Source: Calliopsis andreniformis
Taxonomy: Eukaryota; Arthropoda; Insecta; Hymenoptera; Andrenidae
Length of the DNA: 64,000 nt
Reading direction: 5' to 3'
NCBI RefSeq assembly: GCF_051401765.1
Contig: NW_027480423.1
Coordinates: 17,236,001 to 17,300,000, forward strand
Below, in pieces: positions 10,600-24,374 of this stretch. The notes beneath the pieces are model-generated. The model made no database searches. It saw nothing but the letters and a program-made list of their open reading frames with translations, and was not told where the DNA came from. Numbering within the stretch: the stretch's first letter is position 1; the number at the start of each line of letters is the position of its first letter. The translations under genes were made by a program, and so were the position numbers.

Positions 10600-11729
10600 T
10601 TCTGGCGTTGACTTCTAAGGCACTAACTATTCGATCTGTTGGAGCAACGCCCTAGAGTGAAGCCTAGGTTGCCCGAAACGTAGAATTGGCCATCACTTTC
10701 AAACTGGTCGAAATTATTCCTGTTATATGATGGAAACACTGTTGTGTTTTTTTTGTATTTTATGGTTCGGGCGTAGACTTCTAAGGCCCAGCTATTCAAT
10801 CTGTTGGAGCAACGCCCTAGGGTGAAGCCTAGGTTGCTCGGAAAGTAGAAATGACCATAAGTTTCATACTGGTTGCAATTATTCGTTTTATACGATGGAA
10901 AAGCTGTTGTATTTATATTGTATTTTATGCTTCTGGCGTTGACCTCTGAGGCACTAACTATTCGATCTGGTGGTGCAACGCCCTAGAGTGAAGCCTAGGT
11001 TGCTCGGAATGTAGAAATGACCATAACTTTCACACTTGTTGCAATTATTCGTTTTATACGATGGAAACGCTGTTGTATTTTTTTTGCAATTTTATGGTTC
11101 GGGCGTTGACTTCTAAGGCCCTAACTATTCAATCCGTCGGAGCAACGCACTAGGGTGAAGCCTTGGTTGCTCGGAAAGTAGAAATGACCATAGGTTTCAT
11201 ACTGGTTGCAATTATTTGTTTTATACGATGGTAACGCTGTTGTATTTATATTGTACTTTATGCCTCTGGCGTTGACTTCTAAGGCCATAGCTATTAGATG
11301 TGGAGGAGCAACGCCCTAGAGTGACGCCTAGGGTGCTCGGAACGTAGAGATGACCATTACTTTCACACTGGTTGCAATTATTCGTTTTATACGATGGAAA
11401 ATCTGTTGTATTTATATCGTATTTTATGCTTCTGGCGTTTACTTCCAAGGACCTAACTATTCGATCTGGTGGAACAACAGCCTAGGGTGAAGCCTAGCTT
11501 GCCCGGAACGTAGAAATGACCATTACTTTCACACTGTTTTGCAATTATTCCTTTTATACGATGGAAAAGCTGTTGTATTTATATCGTATTTTATGTTTCT
11601 GGCGTTTATTTCTAAGGACCTGACTATTCGATCTGGTGGAGCAACGCCCTAGAGTGAATCCTAGGTTGCTCGGAGTGTAGAAATGACCATAACTTTCACA
11701 CTGGTTGCAATTATTCGTTTTATACGATG
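10600..11729. repeat. 33-monomer duplication, second (partial) copy
   Basis: Matches 5121-6250 at offset 5479 with scattered substitutions (for example CTAACTATTCG becoming CTGACTATTCG at 11622, and GGGTCGGG becoming GGTTCGGG). After about 11729 the alignment continues at lower identity. The join to the upstream HOR lies in the ATTTTATG-TTCTGGCG segment of a monomer. Confidence 0.85.
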
Positions 11730-14700
11730 GAAACGCTGTTGTATTTATATCGTATTTTATGCTTCTGGCCTTTACTTCGAAGGACCTAACTATTCGATCT
11801 GGTGGAGCAACGCCCTAGAGTGAATCCTAGGTTGCTCGGAATGTAGAAATAACCATAACTTTCACACTGGTTGCAATTATTCGTTTTATACGATGGAAAC
11901 GCTGTTGTATTTATATTGTACTTTATGCCTCTGGCGTTGACTTCTAAGGCCATAGCTATTAGATGTGGTGGAGCAACGCCCTAGAGTGACGCCTAGGGTG
12001 CTCGGAACGTAGAAATGACCATTACTTTCACACTGGTTGCAATTATTCGTTTTATACGATGGAAAAGCTGTTGTATTTATATCGTACTTTATGCTTCTGG
12101 CGTTTACTTCTAAGGACCTAACTATTCGATCTGGTGGAGCAACGCCCTAGAGTGAATCCTAGGTTGCTCGGAATGCAGAAATGACCATAACTTTCACACT
12201 GGTTGCAATTATTCGTTTTATACGATGGAAACGCTGTTGTATTTATATTGTACTTTATGCCTCTGGCGTTGACTTCTAAGGCCGTAGCTATTAGATGTGG
12301 TGGAGCAACGCCCTAGAGTGACGCCTAGGGTGCTCGGAACGTAGGAATGACCATTACTTTCACACTGGTTGCAATTATTCGTTTTATACGATGGAAAATC
12401 TGTTGTATTTATGTCGTATTTTATGCTTCTGGCCTTTACTTCTAAGGACCTAACTATTCGATATGGTGGAGCAACGCCCTAGAGTGAAGCCTAGGTTGCC
12501 CGGAACGTAAAATTGACCATCACTTTCCAAATTGGTCGCAATTATTCCTGTTATATGATGGAAACGCTGTTCTATTTTTTTTGCATTTTATGGTTCGGGC
12601 GTTGACTTCTAAGGCCCTAACTATTCAATCTGTTGGAGCAACTCCCTAGAGTGAAGCCTAGGTTGCCCGGAAAGGAGAACTGACCATCACTTTCAAACTG
12701 GTTGCAATTAATCTTGTTATACCATCGAAAAACTGTTGTATTTATATTGTATTTTATGCTTCTGGCGTTGACTTCTAAGGACCTAACTATTCGATCTGGT
12801 GGAGCAACGCCCTAGAGTGAATCCTAGGTTGCTCGGAATGTAGAAATGACCATAACTTTCACACTTGTTGCAATTATTCGTTTTATACGATGGAAACGCT
12901 GTTGTATTTATATCGTATTTTATGCTTCTGGCGTTTACTTCTAAGGATCTAACAATTCGATCTGGTGGAGCAACGCCCTAGAGTGAATCCTAGGTTGCTC
13001 GGAATGTAGAAATGACTATAACTTTCACACTTGTTGCAATTATTCGTTTTATACGATGGAAGCGCTGTTGTATTTATATCGTATTTTATGCTTCTGGCGT
13101 TTACTTCTAAGGACCTAACAATTCGATCTGGTGGAGCAACGCCCTAGAGTGAGTCCTAGGTTGCTCAGAATGTAGAAATGACCATAACATTCACACTGGT
13201 TGCAATTATTCGTTTTATACGATGGAAAAACTGTTGTATTTATATTGTATTTTATGCTTCTGGCGTTGACTTCTAAGGCCCTAGCCATTCGATCTAGTGG
13301 AGCAACGCCCTAGAGTGAAGCCTAGGGTGCTCGGAACGTAGGAATGACCATTACTTTCACACTGGTTGCAATTATTCGTTTTATACGATGGAAAATCTGT
13401 TGTATTTGTATCGTATTTTATGCTTCTGGCCTTTACTTCGAAGGACCTAACTATTCGATCTGGGGGAGCAACGCCCTAGAGTGAATCCTAGGTTGTTCGG
13501 AATGTAGAAATGACCATAACTTTCACACTGGTTGCAATTATTCGTTTTATACGATAGAAACGCTGTTGTATTTATATTGTACTTTATGCCTCTGGCGTTG
13601 ACTCCTAAGGCCGTAGCTATTAGATGTGGTGGAGCAACGCCCTAGAGTGACGCATAGGGTGCTCGGAACGTAGGAATGACCATTACTTTCACACTGGTTG
13701 CAATTATTCGTTTTATACGATGGAAAATCTGTTGTATTTATATCGTATTTTATGCTTCTGGCGTTGACTTCTAAGGCACTAACTATTCGATCTGGTGGAG
13801 CAACGCCCTAGAGTGAAGCCTAGGTTGCCCGAAACGTAGAATTGGCAATCACTTTCAAACTGGTCGAAATTATTCCTGTTATATGATGGAAACACTATTG
13901 TATTTTTTTTGTATTTTATGGTTCGGGCGTAGACTTCTAAGGCCCTAACTATTCAATCTGTTGGAGCAACGCCCTAGGGTGCAGCGTAGGTAGCTCGGGA
14001 AGTAGAAATGACCATAAGTTTCATACTGGTTGCAATTATTCGTTTTATACGATGGAAAAGCTGTTGTATTTATATTGTATTTTATGCTTCTGGCGTTGAC
14101 TTCTGAGGCACTAACTATTCGATCTGGTGGAGCAACGCCCTAGAGTGAAGCCTAGGTTTCTCGGAATTTAGAAATGACCATAACTTTCACACTTGTTGCA
14201 ATTATTCGTTTTATACGATGGAAACGCTGTTGCATTTTTTTTGCATTTTATGGTTCGGACGTTGACTTCAAAGGCCCTAACTATTCAATCCGTTGGAGCA
14301 ACGCCCTAGGGTGAAGTCTAGGTTGCTCGGAAAGTAGAAATGACCATAAGTTTCATACTGGTTGCTGTTATTCGTTTTATACGATGGAAAAGCTGTTGTA
14401 TTTATATTGTATTTCATGCTTCTGGCGTTGACTTCTAAGGCACTAACTATTCGATCTGGTGGAGCAACGCCCTAGAGTGAAGCCTAGGTTGCCCGAAACG
14501 TAGAATTGGCAATCACTTTCAAACTGGTCGAAATTATTCCTGTTATATGATGGAAACACTGTTGTATTTTTTTTGTATTTTATGGTTCGGGCGTAGACTT
14601 CTAAGGCACTAACAATTCAATCTGTTGGAGCAACGCCCTAGGGTGAAGCCTAGGTTGCTCGGAAAGTAGAAATGACCATAAGTTTCATACTGGTTGCAAT

Positions 14701-15682
14701 TATTCGTTTTATACGATGGAAAAGCTGTTGTATTTATATTGTATTTTATGCTTCTGGCGTTGACCTCTGAGGCACTAACTATTCGATCTGGTGGAGCAAC
14801 GCCCTAGAGTGAAGCCTAGGTTGCTCGGAATGTAGAAATGACCATAACTTTCACACTTGTTGCAATTATTCGGTTTATACGATGGAAACGCTGTTGTATT
14901 TTTTTTGCATTTTATGGTTCGGGCGTTGACTTCTAAGGCCATAACTATTCAATCCGTTGGAGCAACGCACTAGGGTGAAGTCTAGGTTGCTCGGAAAGTA
15001 GAAATGACCATAAGTTTCATACTGGTTGCTGTTATTCGTTTTATACGATGGAAAAGCTGTTGTATTTATATTGTATTTCATGCCTCTGGCGTTGACTTCT
15101 AAGGCCATAGCTATTAGATGTGGTGGAGCAACGCCCTAGAGTGACGCCTAGGGTGCTCGGAACGTAGAAATGACCATTACTTTCACACTGTTTGCAATTA
15201 TTCCTTTTATACGATGGAAAAGCTGTTGTATTTATATCGTATTTTATGCTGCTGGCGTTTACTTCTAAGGACCTAACTATTCGATCTGGTGGAGCAACGC
15301 CCTAGAGTGAATCCTAGGTTGCTCGGAATGTAGAAATGACCATAACTTTCACACTGGTTGCAAGTATTCGTTTTATACGATGGAAACGCTGTTGTATTTA
15401 TATTGTCCTTTATGCCTCTGGCGTTGACTTCTAAGGCCATAGCTATTAGATGTGGTGGAGCAACGCCCTAGAGTGACGCCTAGGGTGCTCGGAACGTAGA
15501 AATGACCATTACTTTCACACTGGCTGCAATTATTCGTTTTATACGATGGAAAAGCTGCTGTATTTATATCGTATTTTATGCTTCTGGCGTTTACTTCTAA
15601 GGACCTAGCTATTCGATCTGGTGGAGCAACGCCCTAGGGTGAATCCTAGGTTGCTCGGAATGTAGAAATGACCATAACATTC
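11531..15682. repeat. 25-monomer tandem duplication, copy 1 (4152 bp)
   Basis: Every private variant checked reappears 4152 bp later: CTGACTATTCG, GGAATGCAG, TTATGTCGTATT, ACCATCGAAA, GGAAGCGCTG, ACGATAGAAA, GACGCATAGGG, GCAGCGTAGGTAGC, GACTTCAAAGG, ATGCTGCTGG, CAAGTATTCG, TTGTCCTTTATG. I saw no difference between the copies at the places compared, so the duplication is very recent, or is an assembly duplication. Confidence 0.92.
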
Positions 15683-18600
15683 ACACTGTTTTGCAATTAT
15701 TCCTTTTATACGATGGAAAAGCTGTTGTATTTATATCGTATTTTATGTTTCTGGCGTTTATTTCTAAGGACCTGACTATTCGATCTGGTGGAGCAACGCC
15801 CTAGAGTGAATCCTAGGTTGCTCGGAGTGTAGAAATGACCATAACTTTCACACTGGTTGCAATTATTCGTTTTATACGATGGAAACGCTGTTGTATTTAT
15901 ATCGTATTTTATGCTTCTGGCCTTTACTTCGAAGGACCTAACTATTCGATCTGGTGGAGCAACGCCCTAGAGTGAATCCTAGGTTGCTCGGAATGTAGAA
16001 ATAACCATAACTTTCACACTGGTTGCAATTATTCGTTTTATACGATGGAAACGCTGTTGTATTTATATTGTACTTTATGCCTCTGGCGTTGACTTCTAAG
16101 GCCATAGCTATTAGATGTGGTGGAGCAACGCCCTAGAGTGACGCCTAGGGTGCTCGGAACGTAGAAATGACCATTACTTTCACACTGGTTGCAATTATTC
16201 GTTTTATACGATGGAAAAGCTGTTGTATTTATATCGTACTTTATGCTTCTGGCGTTTACTTCTAAGGACCTAACTATTCGATCTGGTGGAGCAACGCCCT
16301 AGAGTGAATCCTAGGTTGCTCGGAATGCAGAAATGACCATAACTTTCACACTGGTTGCAATTATTCGTTTTATACGATGGAAACGCTGTTGTATTTATAT
16401 TGTACTTTATGCCTCTGGCGTTGACTTCTAAGGCCGTAGCTATTAGATGTGGTGGAGCAACGCCCTAGAGTGACGCCTAGGGTGCTCGGAACGTAGGAAT
16501 GACCATTACTTTCACACTGGTTGCAATTATTCGTTTTATACGATGGAAAATCTGTTGTATTTATGTCGTATTTTATGCTTCTGGCCTTTACTTCTAAGGA
16601 CCTAACTATTCGATATGGTGGAGCAACGCCCTAGAGTGAAGCCTAGGTTGCCCGGAACGTAAAATTGACCATCACTTTCCAAATTGGTCGCAATTATTCC
16701 TGTTATATGATGGAAACGCTGTTCTATTTTTTTTGCATTTTATGGTTCGGGCGTTGACTTCTAAGGCCCTAACTATTCAATCTGTTGGAGCAACTCCCTA
16801 GAGTGAAGCCTAGGTTGCCCGGAAAGGAGAACTGACCATCACTTTCAAACTGGTTGCAATTAATCTTGTTATACCATCGAAAAACTGTTGTATTTATATT
16901 GTATTTTATGCTTCTGGCGTTGACTTCTAAGGACCTAACTATTCGATCTGGTGGAGCAACGCCCTAGAGTGAATCCTAGGTTGCTCGGAATGTAGAAATG
17001 ACCATAACTTTCACACTTGTTGCAATTATTCGTTTTATACGATGGAAACGCTGTTGTATTTATATCGTATTTTATGCTTCTGGCGTTTACTTCTAAGGAT
17101 CTAACAATTCGATCTGGTGGAGCAACGCCCTAGAGTGAATCCTAGGTTGCTCGGAATGTAGAAATGACTATAACTTTCACACTTGTTGCAATTATTCGTT
17201 TTATACGATGGAAGCGCTGTTGTATTTATATCGTATTTTATGCTTCTGGCGTTTACTTCTAAGGACCTAACAATTCGATCTGGTGGAGCAACGCCCTAGA
17301 GTGAGTCCTAGGTTGCTCAGAATGTAGAAATGACCATAACATTCACACTGGTTGCAATTATTCGTTTTATACGATGGAAAAACTGTTGTATTTATATTGT
17401 ATTTTATGCTTCTGGCGTTGACTTCTAAGGCCCTAGCCATTCGATCTAGTGGAGCAACGCCCTAGAGTGAAGCCTAGGGTGCTCGGAACGTAGGAATGAC
17501 CATTACTTTCACACTGGTTGCAATTATTCGTTTTATACGATGGAAAATCTGTTGTATTTGTATCGTATTTTATGCTTCTGGCCTTTACTTCGAAGGACCT
17601 AACTATTCGATCTGGGGGAGCAACGCCCTAGAGTGAATCCTAGGTTGTTCGGAATGTAGAAATGACCATAACTTTCACACTGGTTGCAATTATTCGTTTT
17701 ATACGATAGAAACGCTGTTGTATTTATATTGTACTTTATGCCTCTGGCGTTGACTCCTAAGGCCGTAGCTATTAGATGTGGTGGAGCAACGCCCTAGAGT
17801 GACGCATAGGGTGCTCGGAACGTAGGAATGACCATTACTTTCACACTGGTTGCAATTATTCGTTTTATACGATGGAAAATCTGTTGTATTTATATCGTAT
17901 TTTATGCTTCTGGCGTTGACTTCTAAGGCACTAACTATTCGATCTGGTGGAGCAACGCCCTAGAGTGAAGCCTAGGTTGCCCGAAACGTAGAATTGGCAA
18001 TCACTTTCAAACTGGTCGAAATTATTCCTGTTATATGATGGAAACACTATTGTATTTTTTTTGTATTTTATGGTTCGGGCGTAGACTTCTAAGGCCCTAA
18101 CTATTCAATCTGTTGGAGCAACGCCCTAGGGTGCAGCGTAGGTAGCTCGGGAAGTAGAAATGACCATAAGTTTCATACTGGTTGCAATTATTCGTTTTAT
18201 ACGATGGAAAAGCTGTTGTATTTATATTGTATTTTATGCTTCTGGCGTTGACTTCTGAGGCACTAACTATTCGATCTGGTGGAGCAACGCCCTAGAGTGA
18301 AGCCTAGGTTTCTCGGAATTTAGAAATGACCATAACTTTCACACTTGTTGCAATTATTCGTTTTATACGATGGAAACGCTGTTGCATTTTTTTTGCATTT
18401 TATGGTTCGGACGTTGACTTCAAAGGCCCTAACTATTCAATCCGTTGGAGCAACGCCCTAGGGTGAAGTCTAGGTTGCTCGGAAAGTAGAAATGACCATA
18501 AGTTTCATACTGGTTGCTGTTATTCGTTTTATACGATGGAAAAGCTGTTGTATTTATATTGTATTTCATGCTTCTGGCGTTGACTTCTAAGGCACTAACT

Positions 18601-19834
18601 ATTCGATCTGGTGGAGCAACGCCCTAGAGTGAAGCCTAGGTTGCCCGAAACGTAGAATTGGCAATCACTTTCAAACTGGTCGAAATTATTCCTGTTATAT
18701 GATGGAAACACTGTTGTATTTTTTTTGTATTTTATGGTTCGGGCGTAGACTTCTAAGGCACTAACAATTCAATCTGTTGGAGCAACGCCCTAGGGTGAAG
18801 CCTAGGTTGCTCGGAAAGTAGAAATGACCATAAGTTTCATACTGGTTGCAATTATTCGTTTTATACGATGGAAAAGCTGTTGTATTTATATTGTATTTTA
18901 TGCTTCTGGCGTTGACCTCTGAGGCACTAACTATTCGATCTGGTGGAGCAACGCCCTAGAGTGAAGCCTAGGTTGCTCGGAATGTAGAAATGACCATAAC
19001 TTTCACACTTGTTGCAATTATTCGGTTTATACGATGGAAACGCTGTTGTATTTTTTTTGCATTTTATGGTTCGGGCGTTGACTTCTAAGGCCATAACTAT
19101 TCAATCCGTTGGAGCAACGCACTAGGGTGAAGTCTAGGTTGCTCGGAAAGTAGAAATGACCATAAGTTTCATACTGGTTGCTGTTATTCGTTTTATACGA
19201 TGGAAAAGCTGTTGTATTTATATTGTATTTCATGCCTCTGGCGTTGACTTCTAAGGCCATAGCTATTAGATGTGGTGGAGCAACGCCCTAGAGTGACGCC
19301 TAGGGTGCTCGGAACGTAGAAATGACCATTACTTTCACACTGTTTGCAATTATTCCTTTTATACGATGGAAAAGCTGTTGTATTTATATCGTATTTTATG
19401 CTGCTGGCGTTTACTTCTAAGGACCTAACTATTCGATCTGGTGGAGCAACGCCCTAGAGTGAATCCTAGGTTGCTCGGAATGTAGAAATGACCATAACTT
19501 TCACACTGGTTGCAAGTATTCGTTTTATACGATGGAAACGCTGTTGTATTTATATTGTCCTTTATGCCTCTGGCGTTGACTTCTAAGGCCATAGCTATTA
19601 GATGTGGTGGAGCAACGCCCTAGAGTGACGCCTAGGGTGCTCGGAACGTAGAAATGACCATTACTTTCACACTGGCTGCAATTATTCGTTTTATACGATG
19701 GAAAAGCTGCTGTATTTATATCGTATTTTATGCTTCTGGCGTTTACTTCTAAGGACCTAGCTATTCGATCTGGTGGAGCAACGCCCTAGGGTGAATCCTA
19801 GGTTGCTCGGAATGTAGAAATGACCATAACATTC
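15683..19834. repeat. 25-monomer tandem duplication, copy 2 (4152 bp)
   Basis: Second copy of 11531-15682. The copy-1/copy-2 join at 15683 lies in TTCACACTG. There AACATTCACACTG runs into GTTTTGC at 15688-15694, while the copy-2 end at about 19834 runs from the same AACATTCACACTG into GTTGC. The unit is two bases longer than 25 x 166, from small internal indels. Confidence 0.92.
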
Positions 19835-22800
19835 ACACTGGTTGCAATTATTCGTTTTATACGATGGAAACGCTGTTGTATTTATATTGTACTTTATGCC
19901 TCTGGCGTTGACTTCTAAGGCCGTAGCTATTAGATGTGGTGGAGCAACGCCCTAGAGTGACGCCTAGGGTGCTCGGAACGTAGGAATGACCATTACTTTC
20001 ACGCTGGTTGCAATTATTCGTTTTATACGATGGAAAATCTGTTGTATTTATATCGTACTTTATGCTTCTGGCGTTGACTTCTAAGGCACTAACTATTCGA
20101 TCTGGTGGAGCAACGCCCTAGAGTGAAGCCTAGGTTGCCCGGAACGTAGAATTGGCTATCACTTTCAAACTGGTCGAAATTATTCCTGTTATATGATGGA
20201 AACACTGTTGTATTTTTTTTGTATTTTATGGTTCGGGCGTAGACTTCTAAGGCCCTAACTATTCAATCTGTTGGAGCAACGCCCTAGGGTGAAGCCTAGG
20301 TAGCTCGGAAAGTAGAAATGACCATAAGTTTCATACTGGTTGCAATTATTCGTTTTATACGATGGAAAGGCTGTTGTATTTATATTGTATTTTATGCTTC
20401 TGGCGTTGACTTCTGAGGCACTAACTATTCGATCTGGTGGAGCAACGCCCTAGAGTGAAGCCTAGGTTTATCGGAATTTAGAAATGACCATAACTTTCAC
20501 AGTTGTTGCAATTATTCGTTTTATACGATGGAAACTCTGTTGCATTTTTTTTGCATTTTATGGTTCGGACGTTGACTTCTAAGGCCCTAACTATTCAATC
20601 CGTTGGAGCAACGCCCTAGGGTGAAGTCTAGGTTGCTCGGAAAGTAGAAATGACCATAAGTTTCATACTGGTTGCAGTTATTCGTTTTATACGATGGAAA
20701 AGCTGTTGTATTTATATTGTATTTTATGCTTCTGGCGTTGACTTCTAAGGACCTAACTATTCGATCTGGTGGAGCAACGCCCTAGAGTGAATGCTAGGTT
20801 GCTCGGAATGTAGAAATGACCATAACTTTCACACTGGTTGCAATTATTCGTTTTACACGATGGAAACGCTGTTGTAGTTATATCGTATTTTATGCTTCTC
20901 GCGTTTACTTCTAAGGACCTAACTATTCGATCTGGTGGAGCAACGCCCTAGAGTGAATCCTAGGTTGCTCGGAATGTAGAAGTGACCATAACTTTCACAC
21001 TTGTTGCAATTATTCGTTTTATACGATGGAAACGCTTTTGTATTTATATCGTATTTTATGCTTCTGGCGTTTACTTCTAAGGACCTAACTATTCGATCTG
21101 GTGGAGCAACGCCCTAGAGTGAATCCTAGGCTGCTCGGAATGTAGAAATGACCATAACTTTCACACTGGTTGCAATTATTCGTTTTATACGATGGAAAAG
21201 CTGTTGTATTTATATTGTATTTTATGCTTCTGGCGTTGACTTCTAAGGCACTAACTATTCGATCTGTTGGAGCAACGCCCTAGAGTAAAGCCTAGGTTGC
21301 CCGGAACGTAGAATTGGCCATCACTTTCAAACTGGTCGCAATTATTCCTGTTATATGGTGGAAACACTGTTGTATTTTTTTTGCATTTTATTGCTCGGGC
21401 GTAGAGTTCTAAGGCCCTAACTATTCAATCTGTTGGAGCAACGCCCTAGTGTGAAGCCTAGGTTGCTAGGAAAGTAGAAATGACCACAAGTTTCATACTG
21501 GTTGCAATTATTCGTTTTATACGATGGAAAAGCTGTTGTATTTATATTGTATTTTATGCTTCTGGCGTTGACTTCTAAGGCACTAACTATTCCATATGGT
21601 GGAGCAACTCCCTAGAGTGAAGCCTAGGTTGCCCGGAACGTAGAATTGGCCATCACTTTCCAAATTGGTTGCAATTATTCCTGTTTTATGATGGAAACAC
21701 AGTTTTTTTTTTGCATTTTATGGTTCAGGCGTTGACTTCTAAGGCCCTAACCATTCAATCTCTTGGAGCAAGGCTCTAGGGTGAAGCCTAGGTTGCTCGG
21801 AAAGTAAAAATGACCATAAGTTTCATACTGGTTGCAATTATTCGTTTTATACGATGGAAAAACTGTTGTATTTATATTTTATTTTATGCTTCTGGCGTTG
21901 ACTTCTAAGGCACTATCTATTCGTACTGGTGGAGCAACGCCCTAGATAGAAGCCTAGTTTGCCCGGAACGTAGAATTGGCCATCACTTTCAAACTGGTTG
22001 CAATTATTCCTGTTATATGATGGAAACACTGTTGTATTTTTTTTGCATTTTATGGTTCGGGCGTTCACTTCTAAGGTCCTGACTATTCAATCTGTTGGAG
22101 CAACGCCCTATGGTGAAGCCTAGCTTGCTCGGAAAGTAGAAATGACCATAAGTTTCATACTGGTTGCAATTATCCGTTTTATACGATGGAAACACTGTTG
22201 TATTTTTATTGCATTTTATGCTTCGGGCGTTGACTTCTAAGGCCCTAACTATTCGATCTGGTGGAGCAACGCCCTAGAGTGAATCATAGGTTGCTCGGAA
22301 TGCAGAAATGACCATAACTTTCACACTTGCTGCAATTATTCGTTTTATACGATGGAAACACTGTTGTATTTTTATTGCATTTTATGCTTCGGGCGTTGTC
22401 TTCTAAGGCCCTAGCAATTCGATCTAGTGGAGCAACGCCCTAGAGTGAAGCCTAGGTTGCCCGGAAAGGAGAACTGACCATCACTTTCAAACTGGTTGCA
22501 ATTAATCTTGTTATACGATCGAAAAACTGTTGTATTTATATTGTATTTTATGCTTCTGGCGTTGACTTCTAAGGACCTAACTATTCCATCTGGTAGAGCA
22601 ACGCCCTAGAGTGAATACTAGGTTGCTCGGAATGTAGAAATGACCATAACTTTCACACTTGTTGCAATTATTCGTTTTATACGATGGAAACGCTGTTGTA
22701 TTTATATCGTATTTTATGCTTCTGGCGTTTACTTCTAAGGACCTAACAACTCGATTTGGTGGAGCAACGCCCTAGAGTGAATCCTAGGTTGCTCGGAATG

Positions 22801-24374
22801 TAGAAATGACCATAACTTTCACACTTGTTGCAATTATTCGTTTTATACGATGGAAACGCTGTTGTATTTATATCGTATTTTATGCTTCTGGCGTTTACTT
22901 CTAAGGACCTAACAATTGGATCTGGTGGAGCGACGCCCTAGAGTGAGTCCTAGGTTGCTCGGAATGTAGAAATGACCATAACTTTCACACTGGTTGCAAT
23001 TATTCGTTTTATACGATGGAAACGCTGTTGTATTTATATCGTATTTTATGCTTCTGGCGTTTGCTTCTAAGGACCTAACTATTCAATCTGTTGGAGCAAC
23101 GCCCTAGGGTGAAGCCTAACTTGTTCGGAAAGTAGAAATGACCATAAGTTTCATACTGGTTGCAATTATTCGCTTTATACGATGGAAAAGCTGTTGTATT
23201 TATATTGTATTTTATGCTTCTGGTGTTGACTTCTAAGGCACTAACTATTCGATCTGGTGGAGCAACGCCCTAGAGTGAAGTCTAGGTTTTTCGGAATGTA
23301 GAAATGACCATAACATTCACACTTGTTGCAATTATTCGTTTTATACGATGGAAACACTGTTGCATTTTTTTTGTATTTTATGGTTCGGTCGTAGACTTCT
23401 AAGGCCCTAACTATTCAATATGTTGGAGCAACACCCTAGGGTGAAGCCTAGGCTGCTCGGAAAGTAGAAATGACAATAAGTTTCATACTGGTTGCAATTA
23501 TTCGTTTTATACGATGGAAAAGCTGTTGTATTTATATTGTATTTTATGCTTCTGGTGTTGACTTCTAAGGCACTAACTATTCGATCTGGTGGAGCAACGC
23601 CCTAGAGTGAAGTATAGGTTTTTCGGAATGTAGAAATGACCATAACATTCACACTTGTTGCAATTATTCGTTTTATACGATGGAAACGCTGTTGTATTTG
23701 TTTTGCATTTTATGGTTCGGGCGTTGACTTCTAAGGCCCTAACTATTCAATCCGTTGGAGCAACGCCCTAGGGTGAAGCCTAGGTTGCTCGGAAAGTAGA
23801 AATGACCATAAGTTTCATGCTGGTTGCAATTATTTGTTTTATACGATGGAAAAACTGTTGTATTTATATTGTATTTTATGCATCTGGCGTTGACTTCTAA
23901 GGCACTAACTATTCGACCTGGTGGAGCAACGCAATAGTGTGAAGCCAAGGTTGCCCGGAACGTAGAAGTGGCCATCAGTTTCAAAGTGGTTGCAATTATT
24001 CCTGTTATATGATGGAAGCAGTGTTGTATTTTTTTTGTATTTTATGGTTCGGGCGTTGACCTCTAAGGCCCTAACTATTCAATCTGTTGGAGCAGCGCCC
24101 TAGGGTGAAGCCTAGGTTGCTCGGAAAGTAGAAATGACCATAAGTTCCATACTGGTTGCAGTTATCCGTTTTATACGATGGAAAAGCTGTTGTATTTATA
24201 TTGTATTTTATGCTTCTGGCGTTGACTTCTAAGGACCTAACTATTCGATCTGGTGGAGCAACGCACTAGAGTGAATCCTAGGTTGCTCGGAATGTAGAAA
24301 TGACCATAACTTTCACACTGGTTGCAATTATTCGTTTTATACGATGGAAATGCTGTTGTATTTATATCGTATTT
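19835..24374. repeat. Mosaic satellite region between duplicated blocks
   Basis: About 27 monomers. The 20500-21750 part resembles 2560-3660. About 22450-23000 resembles 3700-4150 (GGAAAGGAGAAC and TTAATCTTG monomers). 21760-24200 carries a private mixture with TTTTTATTGCATTTTATGC, GTATTTGTTTTG, GGTTTTTCGG and AGTGTGAAGCCAAGG. Long T tracts are frequent. No gene or non-satellite sequence is visible. Confidence 0.8.
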
